From contig CASFBJ010000009.1 of the NCBI GenBank assembly GCA_949292875.1, forward strand, positions 1-64,000: DNA of 64,000 nt. The letters are read 5' to 3'. Origin of the DNA: an uncultured Christensenella sp. GTDB taxonomy: Bacteria > Bacillota > Clostridia > Christensenellales > UBA1242. The translations under genes and the position numbers were made by a program. The notes beneath the pieces are model-generated. The model did no database searches. It was not told where the DNA came from and worked only from the letters and a program-made list of their open reading frames with translations. Numbering within the stretch: the stretch's first letter is position 1; every line of letters begins with the position of its first letter. Shown here in pieces: positions 11,001-20,400 of this stretch.

Positions 11001-14000
11001 TTGGAGGCTTTAGTTTTGGAGATAAGATACCTAATACTTCTTTAATAGGTGATACTACTCAAGAAAGCGTTTGGTATATGGATTCTACTATTGGACCAAG
11101 TCTATATAGTGCAGAAAATCTAGCAGAGCCTGAAAGAACGGTAAATATTACTGACGATGGCGTAAAAGTCTTTAACTATGTAGAAGGTAAAGAGTTGGGA
11201 ACTGCTAAAAATCCTATTATCATTTCTAATGCCGAAGAATACAATTTGTACATGGCTAGAGTTGCTGGTACAGGTATAGTTGTTGCTGATTCATATATTA
11301 GAGTGGTAAACAATATAAACTTTAACGATGTACAAAAAGAAGTAGTCACTACAAGAATGGCGCTTTCAAAGAGTAACATAGAAGGAAATGGATTCAAGTT
11401 ACAAAATGTGGTGTTAAAGAGCAATAATGTTTCTGGTGCAATAATAGATTCTTTAGGACTTTTTGCATATATAGATAGTTCAAATGTAAGAAACATGGAT
11501 ATAGAAATAGCGCAAGCAGATTGTGAAAATGTAAAAGTTTTAGGCGCTTTAGCGGGGGTTGTAACAAACTCAACTATATCTAATGTGGAAGTAACTTCAG
11601 AAGTTGTTATGTCTGCAAGATTTGTAGCAGGTGGAATAATAGGCGCATTGTTTGGAGATAGTGAAATACTTAATCTATCTGCAAGTGTAGGTATAAATAT
11701 TAACTATAAGCCTAGCGTTAGCACTACTAAGCCAAATACTTATAATAGTGGTTTAATTGATGGTACTATTTCATATGCAGATAAAAATACTGTAAAACTT
11801 AACAAGATTGATGTTATTAACAATATTTCTTATGCTGGTGGAGTAATAGGTATATTTGATACTACTTTAGGTAATGCAGATAAATCTGAAAGATTTTCTA
11901 TAGGTGGAGAAAATGCAAGAAACATAAAGACTTATGGGGAAGTAACTTTAAATGGTCAATTTGTTGGTGGCGTTGTAGGTTACATTGGAACATATTCACA
12001 TATAAGTAACGCTGTGTTTGAAATGCTTTACAATGATGTGGACAATAAGCAATACTTAGACACTGAGTACTGTACAGGTGGTATTGCTGCAGTAAATTAT
12101 GGTACGATAAGTAGAAGTGCTGTAAAACATTCAGATTTCTATAATGACACAGTTGAAAATGAGATACTTTCTTACCTAACAACCGGCGTAGATAATAGGA
12201 AAGGAAAACAAAATCTATTTAAAGGCGATATGTGGATTGTAGGAGGTCTTGTTGGTATAAATTATGTTGGAAATATTATACACTCATATTCTCATGCAAA
12301 TATAGAAGATAGGGAGTCAAAATCAAATAACATCACAGAACAATATTTGGGCGGTGTTATTGGTTGGACATACTTAGGTAACATAGATACACTTTATTCT
12401 ATAGGAAATGTATATACGGCAAAAAGTGTAGGCTATGTAGGCGGTATGATTGGTAGATACAATAGGATAAGTTATAATATAGAAGATACTACTATTGCTA
12501 TAAATAATCTTTACGCTATAAACCTATGGAAAGAAGATGATGTAACTAAACTTTTTGCTGAAGGTTCAACTAGAGCAGGTGTAATTATAGGCTATATAGG
12601 ACAATCTGGAGCACAAAGCGAAGGGGAAGCAAATATAAGTGCAACAAGATACATTGACGATATAAGAGTAGCAGGCGGAGAAAATTATCTAGAAGGAAGC
12701 GTGTATACGCTTCAGGGAGAAGATAAGGTAACTAAACCTTTTGGTACTAATAGAGATACACATACTCAATGGGAGAAGTTGACACTTAAAGAGCAGGCAG
12801 AAGCGGTAACATCAAACTTTACTTATGCAGATATACTAACAAATGGTGATAAGTCATCACTTGTAAATGCCTTCTTTAAGGACTTATATGATAGTAACAA
12901 AGAAATATGGATATACAATGTAAGCGATTTGCCAAGATTAAAAATGTCGGCAATATCATCTGAAGCAAATATCAAAAACATATTTGAATTTTTGGTAGTC
13001 TTAAAATCTACACCTTATAAGTCTATGCTTATAGAAAAAGATCTAGATTTTGATTTAAGCAATTATTCTATAAATGGAGTAGGAATTAAATACAAATATG
13101 ATGATGAGCCATTAGATGATATAAAGGTAGAATCACAAACTATAAATACTCTTTACGGCAGTATAACCGCTAAAGATTTGTGTGATAAAAATGATCCATT
13201 TAATCAAATATTAAATAATGAAAGTACATATGAAATAAACTTTAGAAACTTTACGCAAGTGTCATTTACTGGTAAGATTATGAGTAATATAACTGATGAA
13301 AATAACGTTGCTCAAGCTGTTAAGTTTTCTAATCTAAACTTTACAAAAACTATAAATCATTCCGGCGGAAGAGATGTAAAATCTTATGGTATATTTGATA
13401 CAACTAGAAAGGCAACATTTAACAATATAATCTTTGAAGTAGAAGATGTAGACTATTCTTCTGGCTCTGCGGTTAGTCAAAGTTTTGCCGTTGTTTCTCA
13501 AAATGACTATTCTAGTTCATTTGCCGATGTGCAAATTATAATTACAGGTGATAACGAGTTAAAATTCAATAATTATGTTTTTGGTGGCTTTGTTGGTCAA
13601 GGTTTTGGTACTACAACATTTACAAACTGTAGTTTTAGTGGAAAAGTGACTTACACCAACGCTAAAAACTCAGGCGAAATTAAGAAATATGTAGGCGCTT
13701 TTGTAGGAAACTCAAACTTTACAGTAATGAGAAACTGTAGTGCAAATGTAACTATTAATTATACAGATGCGCAAGATGGAAATAACTACTATACTTATAT
13801 TGGTGGCTATATGGGGTATACTCGTAATGTAGTTATGTCAAATTGTACTATAGAAAGTTTTGACACGAATTCTAAAAACATTATTAATGCGACTCAAAAC
13901 GCAAGTACAACTTATAGAGATTGTGCGGTGTATATAGGTGGCACAGTAGGTTCTATAGAACTTTCTGGAACTATACAAGATTTGACTGTAAATGGGAATA

Positions 14001-17000
14001 TTGGATTAGGTACTTATTCATATCTAAGAGCAGGCGGAGTTGTGGGTCAGTCTAAAAATACTACTTTTGCGAATGTAAATGTAGGTAGTGTAGAAAATCC
14101 TATGCAATTATCTGTAACAGAGATACGAGGAAATAGTGTAGGTAAAGGAGCAGATGGTTTGTATCTTGGTGGCTTAGTAGGAGATGCTATAGTTACACAA
14201 CTTAATCAAGACAATATGTCAAATTCTTGCAAAGTGTATATAGATATAGATGTAACAAATGGCGAAATGCAATTACAAAATGAAAAGTCATTTAGTGTAG
14301 GTGGTGCTATAGGTATATTTAACTCACAAGCAACACAAGGCTATACAAACCAAAATGTATCTGTGAAAGGAACAATAGATATAAATAATGTTTCTAAGCA
14401 AATAAATGTGGGTGGTGTAATAGGAGAAAACTTGCTTACTAAGGCTAAAAATGCAAATGTTTCACCAGTTAAGTTTGTAAATACAAATGCTTTTGTAGAT
14501 ATTACTATTAATGAAACAGAAATGCAACCTACGACTTTGTACGCTGGTGGATTCTTAGGTTACATAAGTGGCAGAGAATCAAATGACAAAGGTACTTACA
14601 TAGGTACTCTTGAAGTGCAGTTGTCTTTTGTTGCAGGTTCTATTAGTTCTACAAAGAGTGAAACAAGTGGATATATAGGCGCTTTTGCAGGCTCTTTTGA
14701 AGGTTCTATCTTAGGCTGTACTATTGCTACAAGTTTGTATATGGGTTCAAATATGGGACTTGATAAAGGCAAAGGTGCTAATAATCTAAATGTGTCTAGT
14801 GTTTTTGGTTCTGCAAATTCTTCAACTATAGGCTCTTATACAGATGCAAATACGAATACTACAACAGAAACATATGTTCTTGATGAAATTATAGGATACT
14901 ATACAAATACTGGTGCTACATCAAAATCAACATTTACTGTAATAGGATATAATGATTGGCTAACATATGTAGAAGGTAATAAGTTAGAGAGTAGATATAG
15001 TGATTTAGATATTAGTAAGAGTGGAGATATGCTTAATCCAAATACAACAACAAGTGAACTTAAACGATACAACTACTTGTCAAGTACATTGCTAGAAACT
15101 GGTATGAGTACAACAGATGAAGAAATGAGAGTAATAGTTACAGATAAGTCTACTATAGGTATTATTACTACATCATTGTTTGAAAATATTGGTATAAAAA
15201 CTATTGTATCAAGTGTTGTGCTCAAAGGCAATAGTGCGAGTGTACCATTACTTGCAAATACTGTAAAAGGTACAGTATTAGGAGTGTATGCTACAGGTTC
15301 TTCTAATGCGGAAAGCGTGCTTATAGGTACCTTAAATGGTAGCATTACTGATGTTATGCTAAATGTTAATCAAAATGTTACAAGTGGTGTCAATGTTAGT
15401 GCGTTTATAGGAACAATGAAAAATGCTTATGTAAATAATGTTCAAGTTTTAGGTAGTGTAAATGTAAAAGATGACATTACGAATAATATTTACTTATTAA
15501 GTGGCATTGTTAATGATGTAAACTACATAGAAAATGCTGTCGTTGCTACAAATGTAGTATCTAATAATAACAATGATGATAAAGGTAAAACTAGAGTAGA
15601 CTTACTAAGTGCAAGTTGTACATATAACAATGTTAAGTACGATAGCGATATCATTTCATCAATTATAGGTGTAGGGTATAGCCCTGATTATAAAGAAGGT
15701 ACAATGAAAGGTTTACCTTTTGCAAATAGCACATATGATATTAGTCATAATTATGGATATCCTTACCTAACAAGGTTTGAAACTCAAATGACTAATTTTG
15801 AAAAAGCAGAAATAGATATGCTTAAGGGTAAAGATAATACAGGTGATAGGTTTACTTTGGGTGAACAGAAAAATACATTATCTAATGTAAATGTAGCTAA
15901 TAATTATTCTAGATTAAGTTATATGCTAAAAAATAATTTAATGGCAGTTTTAAATTATAACATTAATCTAACTTGGAAAGAAGATAAATTATTAGATATA
16001 AGTAAAACATATGGTAACATACTTGATGGTAGCGGTTTTGGTATATATGGACTATCTTTAAATCCTAATAATACCAAAACAGGTACATTTAATAATCTAA
16101 CAAATGCAAAAGTGCAAAATATCACTATTTCATATAACAAGTTAAATAGCGAAAATAGTAATAGCATTACATATGCTGGTACACTTGCTGAAAATGCTAC
16201 AAATACTACATTTAGAGATGTAACTATAACATCTACACATACCGATTACCTAAGAGGCATGGCTGTAGGCGGTATAGTAGGAAAAGCAAGTGGCTGTACA
16301 TTTAATGATGTTAAAACAAGTAACATAGAAGTAGTTGCATATGATAGCGCAGGTATAGCAGGTGGTTTTGTTGCTTATGCTACAGGTACTACTATTAACA
16401 ATAGCACTTCTGGAACGCTTGTAATAGGTGGAAATGCACCTAGTGGTGCAGGTAACGATGCAGGCGTAGTTGGTGGCTTTGTTGCAATCTCTAGCGGTGG
16501 CAATTACACTTCAAATACACTTACAAACTATGTAGTTACCGGCGATGCACAAAATGGGGCAAAAAATGATCAGGGAGAAGGAACTGCTGGCGGTAATGTA
16601 TTTATAGGTGGAGTAGTAGGAAAGTCTAAGACAGATATAGTTAATATAAGTACATCACAAATTACATATAAAGGTTCAAATGTTGCTGAAAATATTGGAC
16701 AAGCAACAAATGCTAGTACTTATCTAACATACAAAGGAAAAGCAAATTTAGGAAATAAATCAAGAATTTCAAGACTTCGTTCAGATAATTATGCTGCAGG
16801 CCGTGGTGGAGACGGCAATAATGGTTCAGATGGAACTTCACATCCTGGCGGAACTTGCTGGTGGGGCTGGGGTGAATGTCATAAAGTTACGGCAGGCAGT
16901 GATGGAAAAAAAGGTGGCGATGGTGGCAAGACATATATAGGTTATACTTATGGCTATCAAAGTGGAGTAAATTATGTAAGAAATGGAGATTTAAAAACTA

Positions 17001-17254
17001 CTGCATTCTCTTGTGCTCCAGGAGGTAATGGTGGCTCTGGAGGAAAAGGTGGTGGTGGCGCAATGTTCGTTTTCTGGCATTATACCAAGCAAGGGGGTAA
17101 TGGTGCATCATCAGGTAATGATGGTAATGGAGAAAACTTAGTGGAAGGAAAAAATGCTCCAGGTAAAAATAATACTACAAGAGATATGCAACCAGGAGGA
17201 GCCGGAGGCGCTTTTGATAACACTAAGTGTACATACTGCTACTTACAAAGTTAA
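2036..17254 (+). CDS. Giant Ig-like/GLUG-repeat surface lipoprotein with Gly/Cys-rich end
   Basis: A predicted exported lipoprotein of 5072 residues. The signal peptide ends in lipobox LTAC with Cys23 as the lipid anchor. Residues about 25-920 are Big2-like Ig-type beta domains. A linker typical of GLUG proteins (TAYSVANAQDL, about 923-933) opens a block of GLUG repeats, e.g. YIGGMVGYD (about 1106), VGGVIGYNTG (about 1312). A second Ig-like stretch (about 1500-2600) is followed by a very long GLUG-rich region (about 2660-4900). The last 151 residues (4922-5072) are rich in Gly with scattered Cys and Trp and end near KCTYCY. There is no LPXTG, SLH or C-terminal membrane segment, so only the lipid can anchor it. 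GAGGTGAGAG precedes the ATG. The frame is open throughout, which argues for selection. The next gene is a paralogue. Adhesion or a surface scaffold is the likely role by analogy with repeat proteins; no enzyme domain was seen. Confidence 0.9.
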   Translation: MKQKLFGIAFVFMIAICGCLTACGVDYTNAKITVQNDTYDIVWNKNGDEEANTINFQMKIQDLEEGTLSYSTKNDGVVSVKLNKENSTTYNVSVTAVRPGTAVIKVFLVENDAIYKNVTINVKQPIGSLSIKEGYEYYASVGTYTPLNLGTNLIVMPTNADITQIKYEIVENASDLDVSISQNGVLNTTSCTQPGKIVVKLFTNDEIYTQLVVNVVQAVSANDVNVSMRYNNNKGFTNLWSGGEQVTKDIELIKTGSSTPELSYIADYSQANITIDTIYAFSQYEVMYKLDGKSAGSLFENGKWYTLDSNKLTLQSLQLGTTKLTIKINVKGAMGFLDDIVMEYNVNVIDAPTSIEVTDPTAENSRNIYYDELNKVYQCNVYDSYAEGIIGQAISFNVKPASVTEANAKIVLDVSDLQDGKIEFFDKDGIKLEPKAGKIEVYSNETLYVKSLTNENYVPTYEIKVYSKFSEKFVADGGELVDETLRISLYTGITSIKIEGRSDVYLDMTGLSSNMETISLNIGNASANTDFIYYEVENDGIVSVSKVNNLTYTVKGLSQGETQITFYSGNGYRTVLNAKVYVPVTSAYIDTESEFENGYIGYREFDDSGRLSNIAVQTQGLFNFDIITNEFATIHKIDYRIQNNEAGNSIIELQNNTNTIIVHGVGTAQVTVIVYGYTNNGVQTQGEARSFSFKVTGYIPVQNIDLSSTFIKVKDPSTVSYNKISNYCKANLAVSVNPSNATYKEEDITWSYEGDNCYLSNSTGLFTTLTALPIKSSDQDSYTFTVTVSLKVFGRTLTKQCIVVIEKAVKVSNIYVDNVPFGQLTFDSRKGLGDSSNNKVKLDTRILPEDAFDKSLQYDVVYSVSNDKSENPVFSVSQDGVVTPLRGGMGILRIAPQDSFVNADKPDENVCKYITIVVEDGTTEATAYSVANAQDLKNIGATQQSLASYYKLANNISLIGHQWKSIGDKNNPFTGWFSGSNIIYEKAINEDGEYELVPKEKIQYTISGLTIVETLNASISGDKYYGLFGYVKGKGLYDVDIEFSNVSIDASKSNANIYFGGVAAFVESDFCSPDVPLEDCVISTISNCSARSLSKISIKTSKGANYIGGMVGYDKFSTVENVDKLSIDFTDFEINVTANVPTYIGGLIGFAEQGMYKVTQNDGKVYYFTDKIIVKGANYMKISENISTDTDIIYSTFFNKSGYDVYISNLSIVTSANISNNIAVGGAIGKSIYSEITINSGEDVNVDLPNFDKPNANDDLGMGIEDLSVYANINAYNSALNVGVDNVGGIVGDNSLLVQNVYFDGEVHARQNVGGVIGYNTGLLDRARVYTYDKDGVITGVDNVGGLVGNFTNIDKAYSASLISFSYVSGLESNEAVKTISTGTHIGALVGLVSKLTFVACYSDIQVAQAFTLSEGAIVSFNYSYVVDSSIPSGVTMVYSYEATTDTEISATYYNETSTSVDQATFLSNTLSYFALPSAIGEEYKNINFGLPVIKYNQSYLYNIVFTSMEIELQSSDRFTIIKNSKEEKNILLFYYELDSAYSAKLTADKRAEINSILRKENTYEINELLTLLISPKPFSNVMINVECIDDKGNVSSIAYIDDKGNIIVRGEGNFILKFTSKLNPTLSVELNVAVTNYISNFGIYKSNNVLSLEYDYNQVIDIRKDTSKDAFVIFESLYNGEHVLKSSNSTGLMFKSTFNPNDTTNIIELDMESLGEQEKGPLYGLYVNGESYIFGDYLFDDAKGGYVFEYYEGNEKKVIDLYFDAGNTIRVDNIQDIILYLFSSTKAQYFNSMLIGDESDAVYHFEMNIEGVLFKGTCNSLSSGEIVWTTDNKDAVISGNEITVNGNVYRALNLFGYTDIKNSLYVCITKEEIPVEDGEGGTTTQINYRQSFANGVFVEKHVYMDNPNILTLTAKTLTNGYIEAYPYITTYTASGEEVRTIINSENIHTKTFGYRVYEGSKKIEADIDKVEYSPTDAINMQVYLYSDTELDGIEYVKTEDNKNLIVNVTKSKVEKMENGDYKYTYDINITLENTYNARYFSESKTYDLTFRSTTIDDVSITKQITYLPQVLQRLDVLNYQNITASVSNEKMVINKNVNASPSAYISAGSNGLMSIDMYPSYSDVDILQISSDMYNGYFINFWQMTYDGDSNGNSVYKEIEPASQYGDNGMTMIFQKVTSQTNGNVFDGKLYVRTYLDASVPAGTIYTVTVSGYKRNKLTNELELVLSNDLKLEVSGAPHIDIDTDGLYDNYAIKGRIVTSEVVISNMGTVTGEPTILPELVGYTSTNELDSIIMVGDIVKEINGSVTKYKYSMYVGPDVPVGTKIKVTARVSYQNQGIEQEQEVSDEFTVTDYIIQNVNLSKPFNTLNNYATFYTYESNYVSIDSVDLLSMLKLENLPKEVNVTSSYALALYNMLENYGGWVDGNKTYPITFVDNKYQVSINGKNIPLVFNAETKEFTAEKETDKQELENKTYKEGIKTNLAYLKNKLNTWFKEENSSIQIYNEAEDAYSDLPNTSSESSTIVRSADSESVGIILMGRKTGNGNKLRLAFNYDMTINKATGSSLVNIKELSDSQKTENTFINVKYTREFVVDIMLFTNENLPQEIEDQLDFEKMESGKHYILMNNLVLNNYKPINANMASLDGNSKTIKIKSFSQDALYASSANIGLFNTISPETLIKNLTLDMAYISTIDLSNSSTASVGLFAITNNGTITNCAVVNTSSSTTQITYQEKTMSGVTVYEEVSNNVKLNIIMPKNYSTVPKVSMFVVTNTASITHSRVMKKGESASIFSVVSSGEMAGFAISNTGHISSSYVANITLKNELSVVKDSKTSGFVITNNSEIMQCFVLGSRYNSSSDKDYKTNIGYLFSNGVVSGFVYDNQLDIQDCYANISLISNANVAGFVYANGVNGTIENAYGACNIHTNSAVHMPFIGVDDLSNILNENPIGLTNCYYISASALGSGSDDSYIIDTETYPATEVYANKFSNSTSFGGFSFGDKIPNTSLIGDTTQESVWYMDSTIGPSLYSAENLAEPERTVNITDDGVKVFNYVEGKELGTAKNPIIISNAEEYNLYMARVAGTGIVVADSYIRVVNNINFNDVQKEVVTTRMALSKSNIEGNGFKLQNVVLKSNNVSGAIIDSLGLFAYIDSSNVRNMDIEIAQADCENVKVLGALAGVVTNSTISNVEVTSEVVMSARFVAGGIIGALFGDSEILNLSASVGININYKPSVSTTKPNTYNSGLIDGTISYADKNTVKLNKIDVINNISYAGGVIGIFDTTLGNADKSERFSIGGENARNIKTYGEVTLNGQFVGGVVGYIGTYSHISNAVFEMLYNDVDNKQYLDTEYCTGGIAAVNYGTISRSAVKHSDFYNDTVENEILSYLTTGVDNRKGKQNLFKGDMWIVGGLVGINYVGNIIHSYSHANIEDRESKSNNITEQYLGGVIGWTYLGNIDTLYSIGNVYTAKSVGYVGGMIGRYNRISYNIEDTTIAINNLYAINLWKEDDVTKLFAEGSTRAGVIIGYIGQSGAQSEGEANISATRYIDDIRVAGGENYLEGSVYTLQGEDKVTKPFGTNRDTHTQWEKLTLKEQAEAVTSNFTYADILTNGDKSSLVNAFFKDLYDSNKEIWIYNVSDLPRLKMSAISSEANIKNIFEFLVVLKSTPYKSMLIEKDLDFDLSNYSINGVGIKYKYDDEPLDDIKVESQTINTLYGSITAKDLCDKNDPFNQILNNESTYEINFRNFTQVSFTGKIMSNITDENNVAQAVKFSNLNFTKTINHSGGRDVKSYGIFDTTRKATFNNIIFEVEDVDYSSGSAVSQSFAVVSQNDYSSSFADVQIIITGDNELKFNNYVFGGFVGQGFGTTTFTNCSFSGKVTYTNAKNSGEIKKYVGAFVGNSNFTVMRNCSANVTINYTDAQDGNNYYTYIGGYMGYTRNVVMSNCTIESFDTNSKNIINATQNASTTYRDCAVYIGGTVGSIELSGTIQDLTVNGNIGLGTYSYLRAGGVVGQSKNTTFANVNVGSVENPMQLSVTEIRGNSVGKGADGLYLGGLVGDAIVTQLNQDNMSNSCKVYIDIDVTNGEMQLQNEKSFSVGGAIGIFNSQATQGYTNQNVSVKGTIDINNVSKQINVGGVIGENLLTKAKNANVSPVKFVNTNAFVDITINETEMQPTTLYAGGFLGYISGRESNDKGTYIGTLEVQLSFVAGSISSTKSETSGYIGAFAGSFEGSILGCTIATSLYMGSNMGLDKGKGANNLNVSSVFGSANSSTIGSYTDANTNTTTETYVLDEIIGYYTNTGATSKSTFTVIGYNDWLTYVEGNKLESRYSDLDISKSGDMLNPNTTTSELKRYNYLSSTLLETGMSTTDEEMRVIVTDKSTIGIITTSLFENIGIKTIVSSVVLKGNSASVPLLANTVKGTVLGVYATGSSNAESVLIGTLNGSITDVMLNVNQNVTSGVNVSAFIGTMKNAYVNNVQVLGSVNVKDDITNNIYLLSGIVNDVNYIENAVVATNVVSNNNNDDKGKTRVDLLSASCTYNNVKYDSDIISSIIGVGYSPDYKEGTMKGLPFANSTYDISHNYGYPYLTRFETQMTNFEKAEIDMLKGKDNTGDRFTLGEQKNTLSNVNVANNYSRLSYMLKNNLMAVLNYNINLTWKEDKLLDISKTYGNILDGSGFGIYGLSLNPNNTKTGTFNNLTNAKVQNITISYNKLNSENSNSITYAGTLAENATNTTFRDVTITSTHTDYLRGMAVGGIVGKASGCTFNDVKTSNIEVVAYDSAGIAGGFVAYATGTTINNSTSGTLVIGGNAPSGAGNDAGVVGGFVAISSGGNYTSNTLTNYVVTGDAQNGAKNDQGEGTAGGNVFIGGVVGKSKTDIVNISTSQITYKGSNVAENIGQATNASTYLTYKGKANLGNKSRISRLRSDNYAAGRGGDGNNGSDGTSHPGGTCWWGWGECHKVTAGSDGKKGGDGGKTYIGYTYGYQSGVNYVRNGDLKTTAFSCAPGGNGGSGGKGGGGAMFVFWHYTKQGGNGASSGNDGNGENLVEGKNAPGKNNTTRDMQPGGAGGAFDNTKCTYCYLQS
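16799..17251 (+). other. Gly/Cys-rich C-terminal segment of the giant lipoprotein
   Basis: Residues 4922-5072 change abruptly from GLUG-type beta repeats to Gly-Gly-rich sequence (GGDGGK, GGNGGSGGKGGGG) with Cys at WWGWGEC, SCAPGG and KCTYC. The paralogue downstream has no such ending. It may be a flexible or cross-linkable tip. Confidence 0.7.
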
Positions 17255-17341
17255 AATATATAATAAAAGTTTTTGTTTTAAGACTTTAAAGTATTTAATT
17301 GTGTTTTAATTTTAAAAACAATAACAAAATTAAAATAAAAT

Positions 17342-17433
17342 CAAAACTGTATATAGACTAGTCTAAATGAAAAATGATTAGTCTTTGCAGTTTTGGATAA
17401 GTGCTTTTAGTTAAGGCATTTATCCAAAACTGC
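17342..17433 (+). promoter_or_regulatory. Switch-like structured leader of second giant gene
   Basis: Two overlapping stem-loops compete. In one, CAAAACTG (17342-17349) pairs with CAGTTTTG (17388-17395), enclosing AGACTA/TAGTCT (17355-17360, 17379-17384). In the other, 17387-17404 pairs with 17416-17433 as an 18-pair stem (one G-U) around an 11-base loop. Both use 17388-17395, so only one can form. The second stem lacks a T run and ends 15 bases before the Shine-Dalgarno sequence. Confidence 0.5.
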
Positions 17434-17458
17434 ACAACGAAAGAATATGGGAGAAAAA

Positions 17459-20400
17459 ATGTATATGAGAAAAAGTTTAATGTTTTTAAGTATATGTATA
17501 GTTTTGTTAGGTGGCATATTTTTCACGGCTTGTGGAGAAAATGTGCAAGATGCAAAACTTACACTAGATAAAAATGAGATAACTATAATACTAGGTCAAA
17601 CGAGTACAAGTAGTGAAAATGTAGACAATGCTGTAATCGTTTCTCTTAATCGTAGTATTAGTGATGCAAGTATATGGGTAAGCAAAGAAAATGAAAACAT
17701 TGCTAATGTAGAATTTGTAGAGACTATTGCTGGAACAAACATGAAATACAAAGTTACAGGTCTAAGCGTAGGAACAACAGAGATAACATTTAATTGTGTA
17801 GAAAATGGTGCGAAAGCAGTGCTTAAAGTAAATGTTATTGAACAAATCTCTAGTTTGAGTTTTATAAATACGCTAGGCATATACATAGCAAAAGGCGACA
17901 CATATACATTAAAAGCAAATAAAGATATAGAGATAAAGCCAAGCAATACACTTTCTTCTCAATTAAGGTACAAATTAGATGAAAACGAATTAGGACTTAA
18001 AGTAGATGAAGTTACAGGAAAGATAGATGCTAGCGAAGTGCAGTTTACTGGCAGTGTAAAACTTACTGCATATGTTGAGTCTAAACCTGAGATAAAAGCG
18101 GAAACAACTGTAACTATTATTGAAGGTATAGACAAGGCAAAGAATGTGCAAGTTAGAGATACAGACGGAAACTATGTATATAGTAATGGTGAACAAAAAA
18201 GCAAGATAGAACTTGTAAAGTCTACAACTCAATCTAGTACACTTTTGTCTATACTTGTTACGAATATAAGTAGCGATAATATAGTATATAGTAGCAAGGT
18301 AGAGGGTACAAGCGTAGAGGCTCATGTTACTGGCGGGGAAATATATTTGCAAGCAGTAAGTGTAGGCGTTAGTAAAGTATACATATATCTTGTGCCAAAA
18401 TTAGGTATAGACTACATTGAACCTGAGGAGATATGTCTTGAAGTAAATGTGATAGATTTACCAAATTCTATATTGCTAAATGGTGCAAGAATAGGTGAAG
18501 ATACTACATTATCTGTGTACGACTATTATGATGAAGGATTTATAGGTACACCTATATCATTGCAAACCTATCCTAGTACCAATGAAATTTTGGCAGATGA
18601 TAGAATAATAGTAGATATACAAGCATCTAACATTAATCAAATATTTAAACTTTTTGAAATGATAAATGGAAGCCCCGTAGAAATACCATTAGATAATGGA
18701 AGTTTTGAGGTTAAGTCTGGAGCAGAATTATACATACAAGCGAAAAGCATAGACGATTTGTCAGAAACTACATACAATGTAAAGTTGCAAAGTACTAAAG
18801 CGTTGGAGTATGGCTTAGATATAAGTGCAGAGATAAAGTTAGAGTTAAAAAAAGGAATACAAGAACTAATTGTTCCAAATGAGATAAGGCTAAAATTACA
18901 CGAAACGCAAAAGCATACATTTGATGTTAGACCAGCCAATGCAGATACAAGTGGTGTAGAGATAAGAACAAGTAGTAAAAATATAACAGTCGCTAAAACT
19001 GGTGCAAGTGAGTTTAGTGTAACTGCTAATGCTGTATCCGATGAGGAGTTCATAACATTTGTTAAGCCAAATGGAGTAGAAACTACTTGTAGAGTTGTTA
19101 TATATGAAGAACTAAAAGAACTAAATGTAGATATAGACTCTATATCTAGTGGTCTAGTAAGCGATAAAGCATACGATGATAATGGTAGAGTAATATCTGC
19201 TAGCGTAAAAACAAATAAAGAGATAAATATATATTATTCAAGTAATGAAGGCGCAACTATAACAAATGTAAGCATAAAGAGTGATAAAACTACAGGTATA
19301 TCTATAAATGAAAAGAGAAATACATTCATTTGTTTAGGTGCAGATACATACAAAATAACTATTACTATGACAGGGTTTGATAGTGAGGGTATAATAAAAG
19401 AAATTACACATACTTTTGTAGTAACTAGTTATAAGGCAATCACAAGCGTAACAATAAATAAAACAAATGCAGTATGTTACACAGCAAATTCGGTCGGGTA
19501 CTATAATGTGAATGATAGAAGTGTAGTTTATCTTGCAGTTCAAGTAAACCCTAATGATGCTAAGTTTGCAAATAGTGTAGAGTGGACAATAACAGATGAG
19601 TTTGGTAATCCTAGTAGTATAGGGACATTGACAAATAATAGAGGGTTATCAACTAGTTTTTCAGTAAACTCTCTAGAGAGTGACCAGACATATGTTATTG
19701 TAACGGCGACAATACAGCAGTTTGGAGAAATTTTTAGTGTATCATGCAAAATAAGAGTTGTGAACGCTGTACAAGTGGACCAAATTGTTGTGAATAATGT
19801 GCCTAATCAAAACCTATATTTTGATAGTAGAAAAGGATTAGATGAGTCAAATAGTTATAAAGTACAATGCTCAGTTTATCCTACAAATGCTTTAAATAGA
19901 AATTTGAGATATATGTACAGAACTATGGATGACAAAACTTCTGATGACCCAATATTTAGTGTAGATAGCAAAGGCGTTATTACTCCTATTAAGTCAGGAA
20001 AAGCAAAATTATATATATGTGCAGAAGATAGTTTCACATCAAGTCTGGAAGCAAGTAAATATATAGTTATATATGTTACAGTTCAAGACGGAAAGAGCCT
20101 TGAAACTGCTTTCCATATAGAAGATGCAAATGATTTACTTGCTATACAAGATAGTGAAGAAAGTATGTCTTATTATTACATAATAACAAAAAATATAGAC
20201 ATGAGTTTAGTTCAAAATTTCAAACCTATAGGGTATGACAAAGAATGGGCATTTACTGGTTATATTACTGGTAAAAATGTTTACAATTATGGAGATTCAT
20301 ACATAACAAATTATTATAGTATATCTAATATCAGCCTTTATCACGAAGCAGATAACAAGATGTACGATAAGCCTAGTAGAAAAAATGGCATTGGATTATT

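Noticed and set aside
17387-17433. The 18-pair hairpin as the terminator of the first giant gene
   Set aside because: No T run follows it, it is over 130 bases after the stop codon, and its left arm can also pair upstream, which fits a leader switch better.
17447-17458. ATG 17447 as the start of the second giant gene
   Set aside because: It overlaps the GGGAG site that fits ATG 17459 with five-base spacing, and the signal peptide is complete from the later start.
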